Origin: Streptomyces canus
Lineage (GTDB): Bacteria; Actinomycetota; Actinomycetes; Streptomycetales; Streptomycetaceae
NCBI RefSeq assembly: GCF_001514145.1
Contig: NZ_KQ948658.1
Coordinates: 309,687 to 373,686 of the forward strand
Length of the DNA stretch: 64,000 nucleotides
Direction of reading: 5' to 3'
The translations under genes and the position numbers were made by a program. The notes beneath the pieces are model-generated. The model ran no database searches and was not told where the DNA came from. It saw only the letters and a list, made by a program, of their open reading frames with translations. Positions 37,956 to 46,901 of this stretch are shown piece after piece (positions within the stretch are counted from its first letter, which is position 1; every line of letters begins with the position of its first letter).

Positions 37956-38053
37956 ACCGGTCGCCGGTCCCCACCCGTGGGACCATGGAGGCTACGTATC
38001 GATCCGACCCGAGACCGCAGACACTGCGGACGCCTCAAGAATCAGGACCCTGC

Positions 38054-39922
38054 GTGCCCGCGATCCCCAGCCACGTGCCCGAGCCGAGCCGTACCGACCC
38101 GGCTCTGATCCGCAACTTCTGCATCATCGCGCACATCGACCACGGCAAGTCCACGCTCGCCGACCGGATGCTCCAGCTGACCGGCGTGGTCGAGCAGCGC
38201 CAGATGCGTGCTCAGTATCTCGACCGCATGGACATCGAGCGTGAGCGCGGAATCACGATCAAGTCGCAGGCGGTGCGTCTGCCGTGGGCCCCGACCCACG
38301 ACAAGACCAACACGCACATCCTCAACATGATCGACACCCCGGGACACGTCGACTTCACCTACGAGGTCTCGCGGTCGCTCGCCGCCTGTGAGGGCACCGT
38401 CCTCCTCGTCGACGCCGCCCAGGGCATCGAGGCCCAGACCCTCGCCAACCTCTACCTGGCGATGGAGAACGACCTCAAGATCATCCCCGTACTGAACAAG
38501 ATCGACCTGCCGGCCGCCCAGCCGGAGAAGTTCTCCGAGGAACTCGCCAACCTCATCGGCTGCGACCCCGCGGACGTGCTCAAGGTCTCCGCCAAGACCG
38601 GGCTCGGCGTCGAGGCGCTGCTCGACAAGGTGGTGGCGGAGGTTCCCGCCCCGGTCGGCGTCCAGGACGCCCCGGCCCGCGCGATGATCTTCGACTCGGT
38701 CTACGACTCCTACCGGGGCGTGGTGACGTACGTACGAGTCATCGACGGACAGCTCAACAAGCGCGAGCGCATCCGGATGATGTCCACGAACGCCACGCAC
38801 GAGCTGCTGGAGATCGGGACCAACTCGCCGGAGATGCTCTCCGCCGACGGTCTCGGTGTCGGCGAGGTGGGCTACATCATCACCGGAGTGAAGGACGTCC
38901 GCCAGTCCAAGGTCGGTGACACGATCACCACCCTGAACAAGGGGGCGACCGAGGCGCTCGGCGGCTACAAGGACCCCAAGCCGATGGTCTTCTCGGGCCT
39001 GTATCCGCTGGACGGCTCCGACTACCCCGAGCTGCGCGACGCCCTCGACAAGCTCCAGCTCAACGACGCCGCCCTCGTCTACGAGCCGGAGACCTCCGCC
39101 GCCCTCGGCTTCGGCTTCCGCGTCGGCTTCCTCGGCCTGCTGCACCTCGACGTGATCCGGGAGCGGCTGGAGCGCGAGTTCGGCCTCGACCTGATCGCCA
39201 CGGCCCCGAACGTGGTCTACCGCGTCCTCATGGAGGACGGCACCGAGCACACCGTCACCAACCCGAGCGAGTTCCCGGAGGGGAAGATCAGTGAGGTGTA
39301 CGAGCCCGTCGTACGCGCCACGATCCTCGCCCCGTCCGAGTTCATCGGCTCGATCATGGAGTTGTGCCAGACCCGGCGCGGCACCCTGCTCGGCATGGAC
39401 TACCTGTCCGAGGACCGGGTCGAGATCCGCTACACGCTTCCCCTCGCGGAGATCGTCTTCGACTTCTTCGACCAGCTGAAGTCGAAGACGCGCGGCTACG
39501 CGTCGCTGGACTACGAGCCCACCGGCGAGCTGGCCTCCAGCCTGGTCAAGGTCGACATCCTGCTGCACGGCGACAAGGTGGACGCGTTCTCCGCGATCAC
39601 GCACAAGGACGCGGCCTACGCCTACGGTGTGCGGCTCGTCGCCAAGCTGCGCGAGCTGATCCCGCGGCAGGCCTTCGAGGTGCCCATCCAGGCCGCCATC
39701 GGCTCCCGGGTCATCGCCCGCGAGACCATCCGCGCCATCCGCAAGGACGTCCTCGCCAAGTGCTACGGCGGTGACATCTCCCGTAAGCGGAAGCTGCTGG
39801 AGAAGCAGAAGGAAGGCAAGAAGCGGATGAAGATGGTGGGTTCCGTGGAGGTTCCGCAGGAGGCCTTCATCGCGGTGCTCTCCAGTGATGACAGCGCGGG
39901 GTCGGGCAAGGGCAAGAAGTAA
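38054..39922 (+). CDS. lepA: Elongation factor 4 (LepA) GTPase
   Basis: LepA is a ribosome-dependent GTPase involved in translation initiation or back-translocation under stress. The 622-residue protein has the G1 motif [10 protein letters not shown]3 DTPGH, G4 NKID and the LepA-specific C-terminal domain with [21 protein letters not shown] 38054 matches the Streptomyces N-terminus ([16 protein letters not shown]); the longer frame from 37886 is not conserved. It is divergent from rpsT, and the 255-bp space between them holds the rpsT promoter. Confidence 0.97.
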   Translation: MPAIPSHVPEPSRTDPALIRNFCIIAHIDHGKSTLADRMLQLTGVVEQRQMRAQYLDRMDIERERGITIKSQAVRLPWAPTHDKTNTHILNMIDTPGHVDFTYEVSRSLAACEGTVLLVDAAQGIEAQTLANLYLAMENDLKIIPVLNKIDLPAAQPEKFSEELANLIGCDPADVLKVSAKTGLGVEALLDKVVAEVPAPVGVQDAPARAMIFDSVYDSYRGVVTYVRVIDGQLNKRERIRMMSTNATHELLEIGTNSPEMLSADGLGVGEVGYIITGVKDVRQSKVGDTITTLNKGATEALGGYKDPKPMVFSGLYPLDGSDYPELRDALDKLQLNDAALVYEPETSAALGFGFRVGFLGLLHLDVIRERLEREFGLDLIATAPNVVYRVLMEDGTEHTVTNPSEFPEGKISEVYEPVVRATILAPSEFIGSIMELCQTRRGTLLGMDYLSEDRVEIRYTLPLAEIVFDFFDQLKSKTRGYASLDYEPTGELASSLVKVDILLHGDKVDAFSAITHKDAAYAYGVRLVAKLRELIPRQAFEVPIQAAIGSRVIARETIRAIRKDVLAKCYGGDISRKRKLLEKQKEGKKRMKMVGSVEVPQEAFIAVLSSDDSAGSGKGKK

Positions 39923-39961
39923 CCGCGGGTTACAGCCGGTTACCCGTCGAATCGGACGGAA

Positions 39962-40009
39962 AGGGGTCCGTCGTGCGAAAGTGCGGTGGACCCCTACGCG
40001 TGCGTAGGG
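39962..40009 (+). terminator. Two mutually exclusive hairpins after lepA
   Basis: AGGGGTCC (39962-39969) can pair with GGACCCCT (39988-39995). A perfect CCCTACGC/GCGTAGGG hairpin (39992-39999 with 40002-40009, 2-base loop) shares four bases with it. Either could end lepA transcription. Confidence 0.55.
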
Positions 40010-40090
40010 TCGCGCTCTGTACGAAGTGACAGGCCGCCGCCCCTTACGAACGGGTCGGCCGCGCTTTACTCTGATCCCTGCTCGATAGTT

Positions 40091-40100
40091 ACTCGCGAGT
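40091..40100. promoter_or_regulatory. Candidate operator upstream of the acyl-CoA synthetase
   Basis: The perfect 10-bp palindrome ACTCGCGAGT sits in a locally AT-rich patch (GTTACTCGCGAGTTAAAC), 55 bp before the GTG of the AMP-ligase. This is a typical position and shape for a TetR-type operator. No regulator is encoded next to it. Confidence 0.4.
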
Positions 40101-40154
40101 TAAACAACAGCCGCAACCTGAGCCAGCCGCATTGTCGCGGGCCCGGAGGATGTC

Positions 40155-42029
40155 GTGAGCGACACACAGACACTGATCGAGAACCGTCCGCCGAGTGTGG
40201 CGACCGTCTTCCTGGAGCGCGTTGCGGCCACGCCGGACGCCGAGGCGTACCGGTACCCGGTACCGGCGGCCTCCGGGCAGGGCCCGGACGACTGGAAGTC
40301 GCTCAGCTGGGCGCAGGCCGCGGAGCGGGTGTACGCCATCGCGGCCGGGCTGATCGAACTGGGAGTACAGCCGGAGCAGCGAGTCGCCCTCGCCTCCTCG
40401 ACCCGGATCGAGTGGATCCTCGCGGACCTCGGCATCATGTGCGCCGGCGCCGCCACGACCACGGTCTACCCGCAGACCAACGCCGACGAGTCGGCGTTCA
40501 TCCTCTCCGACTCCGAGAGCCGGGTGCTGATCGCGGAGGACGCGGCCCAGCTCGCCAAGGCGGTCGAGAAGCGCGGCGAACTGCCCGCCCTCACCCACGT
40601 CGTGGTGATCGACCCGGCCGGTGTCGAGACCGCCGACTGGATCCTGACCCTCTCCGAGCTGGAGGCCCGTGGGGCCGCCCGCCTCGAGAAGGACCCCGAG
40701 CTGATCAAGGAGCGGGTCGGCGCGATCACCAAGGACCAGCTCGCGACGCTGATCTACACCTCCGGCACCACCGGACGTCCCAAGGGTGTGCGGCTGCCGC
40801 ACGACAACTGGGCCTACATGGCGAAGGCGACCGCCGCGACCGGCCTGATCAGCAGCGAGGACGTGCAGTACCTGTGGCTGCCGCTCGCCCACGTCTTCGG
40901 CAAGGTGCTCACCTCCGGGCAGATCGAGGTCGGTCACGTCACCGCCGTCGACGGCCGCGTCGACAAGATCATCGAGAATCTGCCGGTCGTGCAGCCGACG
41001 TACATGGCGGCCGTCCCGCGCATCTTCGAGAAGGTCTACAACGGGGTCGCCGCGAAGGCCCGTGCGGGCGGCGGCGCCAAGTACAAGATCTTCCAGTGGG
41101 CCGCCGAGGTCGGCCGCGCCTACGCCAAGGAGAGCCAGGACAACTTCCGGCGCACCGGCACCGCGGGTGCGTCCTTCGGGCTGAGCGCCAAGCACAAGGT
41201 GGCCGACGCGCTGGTCTTCTCGAAGATCCGCGAGGCGTTCGGCGGGAACCTGCGGGCGTGTGTCTCCGGGTCCGCCGCGCTCGCCCCCGACATCGGGTAC
41301 TTCTTCGCCGGCGCCGGCATCCACATCCTCGAGGGCTACGGCCTGACGGAGTCCTCGGCGGCCTCCTTCGTGAACCCGGGCGAGGCCTACCGCACCGGTA
41401 CGGTCGGCAAGCCGCTGCCCGGCACGGAGGTCCGTATCGCGGATGACGGGGAGATCCTGCTGCGCGGCCCGGGGATCATGGAGGGCTACCACGGTCTGCC
41501 CGAGAAGACCGCCGAGGTTCTCGAGGCCGACGGGTGGTTCCACACCGGGGACATCGGTGAGCTGTCGCCCGACGGGTATCTGCGGATCACCGACCGCAAG
41601 AAGGACCTCATCAAGACGTCCGGCGGCAAGTACATCGCGCCCGCCGAGGTCGAGGGGCAGTTCAAGGCGGTGTGCCCGTACGTGTCCAACATCCTGGTGC
41701 ACGGGGCGGACCGGAACTTCTGCACGGCGCTCATCGCGCTGGACGAGGTGTCCATCCTGGAGTGGGCCAAGGAGAACGGGCTCGAAGGGAAGTCGTACGC
41801 GGAGGTCGTCGCCGCGCCCGTCACCGTCTCCATGGTCGAGGGCTATGTGAAGCAGCTCAACGAGGGGCTTCAGCGGTGGCAGACGATCAAGAAGTTCCGG
41901 TTGCTGCCGAGGGATCTGGACGTGGAGCACGGTGAGATCACGCCGAGCCTGAAGCTGAAGCGGCCGGTGGTGGAGCGGGAGTACAAGCACCTCATCGAGG
42001 AGATGTACGCGGGGTCTCGGGAGGCGTAG
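40155..42029 (+). CDS. AMP-dependent long-chain acyl-CoA synthetase
   Basis: This enzyme activates fatty acids to acyl-CoA through an acyl-AMP intermediate. The 624-residue protein has the AMP-binding motif LIYTSGTTGRPKGVRLPH (about 198-215), the GYGLTESSAA motif, and the C-terminal DRKKDLIKTSGGKYIAP hinge/lysine region. These are typical of FadD15-like long-chain ligases of actinobacteria. GTG 40155 has GGAGGA upstream. An upstream palindrome suggests fatty-acid-responsive control, which is inference. It is separated from lepA by 232 bp with hairpins. Confidence 0.93.
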   Translation: MSDTQTLIENRPPSVATVFLERVAATPDAEAYRYPVPAASGQGPDDWKSLSWAQAAERVYAIAAGLIELGVQPEQRVALASSTRIEWILADLGIMCAGAATTTVYPQTNADESAFILSDSESRVLIAEDAAQLAKAVEKRGELPALTHVVVIDPAGVETADWILTLSELEARGAARLEKDPELIKERVGAITKDQLATLIYTSGTTGRPKGVRLPHDNWAYMAKATAATGLISSEDVQYLWLPLAHVFGKVLTSGQIEVGHVTAVDGRVDKIIENLPVVQPTYMAAVPRIFEKVYNGVAAKARAGGGAKYKIFQWAAEVGRAYAKESQDNFRRTGTAGASFGLSAKHKVADALVFSKIREAFGGNLRACVSGSAALAPDIGYFFAGAGIHILEGYGLTESSAASFVNPGEAYRTGTVGKPLPGTEVRIADDGEILLRGPGIMEGYHGLPEKTAEVLEADGWFHTGDIGELSPDGYLRITDRKKDLIKTSGGKYIAPAEVEGQFKAVCPYVSNILVHGADRNFCTALIALDEVSILEWAKENGLEGKSYAEVVAAPVTVSMVEGYVKQLNEGLQRWQTIKKFRLLPRDLDVEHGEITPSLKLKRPVVEREYKHLIEEMYAGSREA

Positions 42030-42060
42030 CGCGTAAGCGGGAGGGTGGTGGGGGCTGCTG

Positions 42061-42111
42061 GGCGGCCGCGGGTTCGTCGTGGCTGGTCGCGCAGTTCCCC
42101 GCGCCCCTAAA
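42061..42111 (-). repeat. Dispersed intergenic repeat, copy C
   Basis: This copy has the long form: GCGGGTTCGTCGTGGCTGGT, then CGCGCAGTTCCCCGCGCCCC. It shares 38 of 40 bases with copy D at 50181-50220 and reaches the stop codon of the response regulator gene at 42107. Confidence 0.8.
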
Positions 42112-42655
42112 ATCGCCCCAGAAGCTGACGTAGCTCTCTCACCTGGGTGCGCTGGGGATCGGCCAACTCGGTCTCCAGCGCGGCCAGTTGCTTGTTCACC
42201 TCCTCGTAGTCCGCCCGTTGTCGCGCCAGCAGACTCTCCAACTGCTGCTTCTTCCTGTGCAGTTCCAGGAAGACGCTCACCTTTGCCCTCAGCACCCAGG
42301 GGTCGAACGGCTTGGTCAGATAGTCCGCGGCGCCCGTGGCGTAGCCGCGAAAGGCGTAGCCGGAGTCGTCCTCCGCGCCCGTGAGGAAGATGATCGGGAC
42401 GTCCTTCGTCTGGTCCAGGCGTTTGATGTGCGCCGCCGTCTCGAAGCCGTCCATGCCCGGCATGCGGACGTCCAGGAGGACCAGGGCGAACTGGCGGCGG
42501 AGCAGGGCCTTCATCGCCTCCTCGCCCGAACGGGCGCGGAACAGTGGTTCGTTGAGGGATCCCAGGACGGCCTCCAGGGCGATCAGGTTGTCCTCCATGT
42601 CGTCGACCAGGAGGATGCCTGCGCTCTCGTCGGTCCTTGCCTCGGCGCTGCTCAT
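42107..42655 (-). CDS. Receiver-coiled-coil response regulator, OsaB-like
   Basis: This 182-residue protein has a CheY-like receiver (about 12-130) with acidic pair D18/D19, phosphoacceptor D62 in LLDVRMPGMDG and K115 in LTKPFD. It then has a C-terminal coiled coil (about 130-180) instead of a DNA-binding domain. This is the layout of S. coelicolor OsaB, needed for osmoadaptation. It lies 13 bp downstream of the multi-HAMP hybrid kinase and is almost certainly co-transcribed. With no output domain it probably acts by protein-protein contact. The kinase's own receiver may compete for the same phosphate. Confidence 0.87.
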   Translation of the reverse strand: MSSAEARTDESAGILLVDDMEDNLIALEAVLGSLNEPLFRARSGEEAMKALLRRQFALVLLDVRMPGMDGFETAAHIKRLDQTKDVPIIFLTGAEDDSGYAFRGYATGAADYLTKPFDPWVLRAKVSVFLELHRKKQQLESLLARQRADYEEVNKQLAALETELADPQRTQVRELRQLLGRF

Positions 42656-42668
42656 GTGACTGCCTCAT

Positions 42669-45600
42669 TCAGTCGTCGGTGGGCGGGACCACCGCTTCCT
42701 CGACGTCGGTCCGCTCCTCCGTCCGAGCGCCCTCGGGGTCCAGAAGTGCCCAGACGACGGTCAGCAGCTGGTCGACGTCCACCGGCTTGGGTACGTAGTC
42801 GTTGGCGCCGCGCGCGATCGACTTCTCTCGGTCTCCGGGCATCGCCTTCGCGGTGAGCGCGACGATGGGCAGACCGGACCAGCGCGAGGTGCGCCGGATG
42901 GCGGCGATGGTCTCGTAGCCGTCCATCTCCGGCATCATGATGTCCATCAGCACGAGTTCCACATCCGGGTTGCGCTCCAGGGTCTCGATGCCCTCGCGGC
43001 CGTTCTCCGCGTACAGCACCGGCATGCCGACCCGGCCCAGCACATGGGTGAGGGCGAAGACGTTGCGGATGTCGTCGTCGACGATCAGCACCCGGCGTCC
43101 GGACAGCACCTGTCCCGCCCGGCCCGCCGTCCACGCCTCCAGCTTGGTGGGGGCCGGCCATGAGTCCTCGGCGTCGTGGGCGGTCGGGTAGGGCTCGGTG
43201 GACAGGTCCTCCGGGGCCGGCACGAGACGGTCCTCGGCGGTCGGGCCGGTCGCCGAGTGGCCGGGGCTGACGACGGGGACGTAGAGCGTGAAGGTGGAGC
43301 CCTTGCCGGGTTCGCTCTCCGCGACGATACGGCCGCCCAGCAGGCCCGCGATCTCCCGGCTGATGGACAGACCGAGCCCCGTGCCGCCGTACTTGCGGTT
43401 GGTCGTGCCGTCGGCCTGCTGGAACGCCTCGAAGATCACCGGGAGTTTCTCCCGCGCGATGCCGATGCCGGTGTCGGAGACCGCGAAGGCGACCACGTCG
43501 TCGCTGTCGCGGACGTACACGTGCTCGGGGTCCTTGATGCGGTTCACGCGCAGCTCGACCTGGCCGCCGGCGGTGAACTTGATCGCGTTGGAGAGCAGGT
43601 TGCGCAGGATCTGCTGGAGGCGCTGCTCGTCCGAGTACATCTCGCGCGGCACGTCCTCGCCCACCGCCACCTCGAAGGCGAGCCCCCGGTCCAGGGTGAG
43701 CGGGCGGAAGGTCGCGTGGACGTAGTCGAGCAGCTTGATGAGCGGCAGCTTCTTCGGGCGGACGTCCATCCGGCCGGCCTCGATCTTCGACAGGTCCAGG
43801 ATGTCGTTGATCAGTTGGAGCAGGTCCGAGCCCGACCGGTGGATCGTCGTCGCGAACTGCACCTCCTGGTCGGAGAGATGGCCGTCGGGGTTGTCGGAGA
43901 GGAGCCTCGCCAGGATCAGCAGGGAGTTCAGCGGCGTGCGCAGTTCGTGCGACATGTTCGCCAGGAACTCCGACTTGTACTGCGACGAGGTGGCCAACAG
44001 GGCGGCCTTTTCCTCCAGTTCCGCATTCGAGCGCTGCAACTCCGCCTGCTGCTTCTGGAGTTCGTCCGAGCGCTCCTGGAGCTGCATCGCCAGGCGCTGG
44101 GACTCGCCCAGCAGGGACTCGGTGCGGGAGTTGGCGATGATCGTGTTGATGGCGACGCCGATGGTGTTCACGAACTGGTCGAAGAAGGCCAGGTGGACAT
44201 CGGAGAAGCGGGAGAAGGACGCCAGCTCGATCACGCCGAGGAGTTTGTCCTCGAAGAGGATCGGGATGATGACGACGCTGCTCGGGGCGGCCTCGCCGAG
44301 CCCGCTGTTGATCTTGATGTAGTCCGGTGGGGCCTCCTCCACCAGGATGCGCTTCTTCTCACGGGCCGCCTGGCGCACCAGGCCGTGGACCGGCATGCCA
44401 CCGGTGTCGACGGTCGCGCCCTGCGCCGAGCCGTAGCCCGCGATGAACGCGAGCCCCTTCGCGGGAACGGTGGTGCGCAGAGCGGCGCCGTCCTCGTCCG
44501 GGTCGGCCAGGAAGAACGCCCCGTACTGGGCGTTCACCAGCGGGGTGAGCTCGCGCAGGATCAGGTCGGCGACCTCCATCAGATCCCGGTGGCCCTGCAT
44601 CAGGGCGGCCAGGCGAGCGAGGTTCGACTCCAGCCAGTCCTTGGCCCGGGTCGTCTCGCGGAGGTTGGCCACCATCAGGTTGATGTTGTCCTTGAGCTCG
44701 GTGACCTCGCCCTGGGTCTCCACGGTGATGGCGCGGGACATGTCGCCCTGGGCCACCGCGGAGGCGACCTCGGCGATCGCCCGGACCTGGGTGGTCAGGT
44801 TGGACGCCAGTTCGTTGACGTTGGTCGTGAGCCGCTTCCAGGTGCCGTACACGCCCTCGACCCGTGCCTGGCCGCCGAGTTGGCCCTCGGAGCCCACCTC
44901 GCGGGCCACGCGGGTGACCTCGGAGGAGAAGGAGGAGAGCGTGTCGACCATGGTGTTGATGGCGGTCTTCAGCTCCAGGATCTCGCCGCGCGCGTCCACG
45001 TCGATCTTCTTGGAGAGGTCGCCGTTGGCCACGGCCGTGGTGACCTGGGCGATGTTCCGCACCTGTGACGTCAGGTTGTCGGCCATGTAGTTGACGTTGT
45101 CGGTCAGGTCCCGCCAGACCCCGGAGACACCCAGCACCTGGGCCCGCCCGCCGAGCCGGCCGTCGGTGCCGACCTCGCGGGCCACGCGGGTGACCTCGTC
45201 GGCGAAGGCCCGCAGCTGCTCCACCATCGTGTTGACGGTGTCCTTGAGTTCGAGGATCTCGCCGCGGGCGTCGACCGTGATCTTCTTCGACAGGTCGCCG
45301 TTGGCCACGGCCGTGGTGACCTGGGCGATGTTCCGCACCTGCGACGTCAGGTTCAGGGCCATGAAGTTGACGTTGTCCGTCAGGTCCTTCCAGACCCCCG
45401 ACACGCCCCGCACCTGCGCCTGACCGCCCAGGTTTCCTTCGGTGCCGACCTCGCGGGCCACCCGGGTGACCTCGTCGGCGAAGGCGGAGAGCTGGTCCAC
45501 CATCGTGTTGATGGTCGACTTCAGCTCGAGGATCTCGCCCTTCGCCTCGACGGTGATCTTCTTGCCGAGGTCGCCCTGGGCCACCGCCGTCGACACCAGC

Positions 45601-46799
45601 GCGATGTTGCGGACCTGCGAGGTCAGGTTGTCCGCCATGAAGTTGACGTTGTCGGTGAGGTCCTTCCAGACGCCACTGACACCGCGCACCTGAGCCCGCC
45701 CACCGAGGTTGCCCTCGGTGCCGACCTCGCGCGCGACCCTCGTCACCTCGTCGGCGAAGGCGGAGAGCTGGTCGACCATCGTGTTGATGGTGGACTTCAG
45801 CTCCAGGATCTCGCCCTGCGCGTCGACCGTGATCTTCTGGGACAGGTCGCCGTTGGCCACGGCCGTGGTGACCTGGGCGATGTTCCGCACCTGTGACGTC
45901 AGGTTCGACGCCATGAAGTTGACGTTGTCCGTCAGGTCCTTCCAGACCCCCGACACCCCGCGTACCTGCGCCCGGCCGCCCAACTGCCCCTCGGTGCCGA
46001 CCTCGCGGGCCACCCGGGTCACCTCGTCGGCGAAGGCCGAGAGCTGGTCGACCATCGTGTTCACGGTCAGCTTGAGTTCGAGCAGCTCGCCCGTCGCCTC
46101 GACCGTGACCGTACGGGTCAGGTCGCCGCGGGCCACCGCCGTGGTCACCAGGGCGATGTCCCGGACCTGCGCGGTCAGCCGGGACGCCATGGTGTTGACC
46201 GCCTCGGTCACGTCCCGCCAACTGCCCGACAGGCCCGTCACCTTGGCCCGTCCGCCCAGCCGCCCCTCGGTGCCGACCTCGCGGGCCACCCGGGTCACCT
46301 CGCCGGTGAACAGGGAGAGCTGGTCGACCATCTTGTTCACGGCCCGGCCGAGACGTCGTAGATCACCGCGCAGCTGCCGGTTGCCGTCGTGCAGATCGAC
46401 CCGCTGGGTCAGATCGCCGCCGGCCACCGCGTCCAGGACCCGGGTCGCGTTGGCGGCCGGGGCCACCAGGGCGTCGAGCAGCTGGTTCACGTCGTTCACC
46501 CGGGAGGCCCACGACCCCTGACCCGGGCTGGGGGAGAGCCGCTCGTCGAGTCGGCCGTGCCGCACCAGTTCCCGCTTCACCCGGTTGACCTCGCCGGTGA
46601 AGTGGATGTTGCGGTCCACCAGCTGGTTGAAGACGGCCGTCAGTTCGGCCACGATCCCGTCCCCGGACTCCGGCATCCGGCGGAAGTCGCCGTCCCGGGC
46701 CGCGGTCATCGCGGCGAGCAGAGGACGCAGGTCCGATGCTCGCATCCGGTCGGCATTCTGTCCGTCTTCGAGCACAGGCGTACCACTGTTCTCACTCAT
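42669..46799 (-). CDS. Soluble multi-HAMP hybrid histidine kinase, OsaA-like
   Basis: This 1376-residue protein has no transmembrane segment. Order: N-terminal region, at least six 92-residue HAMP-pair repeats ([12 protein letters not shown] units, about 170-720), a GAF domain (about 760-890), a coiled coil, a HisKA dimerisation domain with H951 in [11 protein letters not shown], HATPase with DTGIGI and GTGLGLS, and a C-terminal receiver with D1286 in [12 protein letters not shown]. This resembles group III cytoplasmic hybrid kinases and S. coelicolor OsaA. ATG 46799 (MSENSGTP) is preferred over the longer frame to 46988, which crosses the divergent gene's start. It is followed 13 bp later by an OsaB-like regulator. 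It likely senses osmotic or related stress; this is inference from family. Confidence 0.9.
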   Translation of the reverse strand: MSENSGTPVLEDGQNADRMRASDLRPLLAAMTAARDGDFRRMPESGDGIVAELTAVFNQLVDRNIHFTGEVNRVKRELVRHGRLDERLSPSPGQGSWASRVNDVNQLLDALVAPAANATRVLDAVAGGDLTQRVDLHDGNRQLRGDLRRLGRAVNKMVDQLSLFTGEVTRVAREVGTEGRLGGRAKVTGLSGSWRDVTEAVNTMASRLTAQVRDIALVTTAVARGDLTRTVTVEATGELLELKLTVNTMVDQLSAFADEVTRVAREVGTEGQLGGRAQVRGVSGVWKDLTDNVNFMASNLTSQVRNIAQVTTAVANGDLSQKITVDAQGEILELKSTINTMVDQLSAFADEVTRVAREVGTEGNLGGRAQVRGVSGVWKDLTDNVNFMADNLTSQVRNIALVSTAVAQGDLGKKITVEAKGEILELKSTINTMVDQLSAFADEVTRVAREVGTEGNLGGQAQVRGVSGVWKDLTDNVNFMALNLTSQVRNIAQVTTAVANGDLSKKITVDARGEILELKDTVNTMVEQLRAFADEVTRVAREVGTDGRLGGRAQVLGVSGVWRDLTDNVNYMADNLTSQVRNIAQVTTAVANGDLSKKIDVDARGEILELKTAINTMVDTLSSFSSEVTRVAREVGSEGQLGGQARVEGVYGTWKRLTTNVNELASNLTTQVRAIAEVASAVAQGDMSRAITVETQGEVTELKDNINLMVANLRETTRAKDWLESNLARLAALMQGHRDLMEVADLILRELTPLVNAQYGAFFLADPDEDGAALRTTVPAKGLAFIAGYGSAQGATVDTGGMPVHGLVRQAAREKKRILVEEAPPDYIKINSGLGEAAPSSVVIIPILFEDKLLGVIELASFSRFSDVHLAFFDQFVNTIGVAINTIIANSRTESLLGESQRLAMQLQERSDELQKQQAELQRSNAELEEKAALLATSSQYKSEFLANMSHELRTPLNSLLILARLLSDNPDGHLSDQEVQFATTIHRSGSDLLQLINDILDLSKIEAGRMDVRPKKLPLIKLLDYVHATFRPLTLDRGLAFEVAVGEDVPREMYSDEQRLQQILRNLLSNAIKFTAGGQVELRVNRIKDPEHVYVRDSDDVVAFAVSDTGIGIAREKLPVIFEAFQQADGTTNRKYGGTGLGLSISREIAGLLGGRIVAESEPGKGSTFTLYVPVVSPGHSATGPTAEDRLVPAPEDLSTEPYPTAHDAEDSWPAPTKLEAWTAGRAGQVLSGRRVLIVDDDIRNVFALTHVLGRVGMPVLYAENGREGIETLERNPDVELVLMDIMMPEMDGYETIAAIRRTSRWSGLPIVALTAKAMPGDREKSIARGANDYVPKPVDVDQLLTVVWALLDPEGARTEERTDVEEAVVPPTDD
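44640..46600 (-). repeat. 276-bp in-frame tandem repeats encoding HAMP modules
   Basis: The segment within the hybrid kinase gene repeats every 276 bp (92 codons); for example, the GTGACCTC landmark recurs at about 45190, 45466, 45742, 46018 and 46294. Central units are highly similar at the DNA level, and outer units diverge. They encode stacked HAMP domains. Confidence 0.9.
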
Positions 46800-46901
46800 G
46801 GCGGCCCACTTCGGTAACTCGGCGCTTATGGGCGTGGCCAGTCTGTCACTCTGTCCGCATCGACCGAGGTGTATTCGTCCGAACTGGTTCGGGAGACGGA
46901 C

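Noticed and set aside
43176..45068. A 630-residue plus-strand frame inside the hybrid kinase
   Set aside because: This is antisense to the HAMP and kinase domains, with a repetitive composition caused by the 276-bp units.
44640..46600. Regular repeats considered as a mobile or satellite element
   Set aside because: They are in-frame HAMP modules of one protein.
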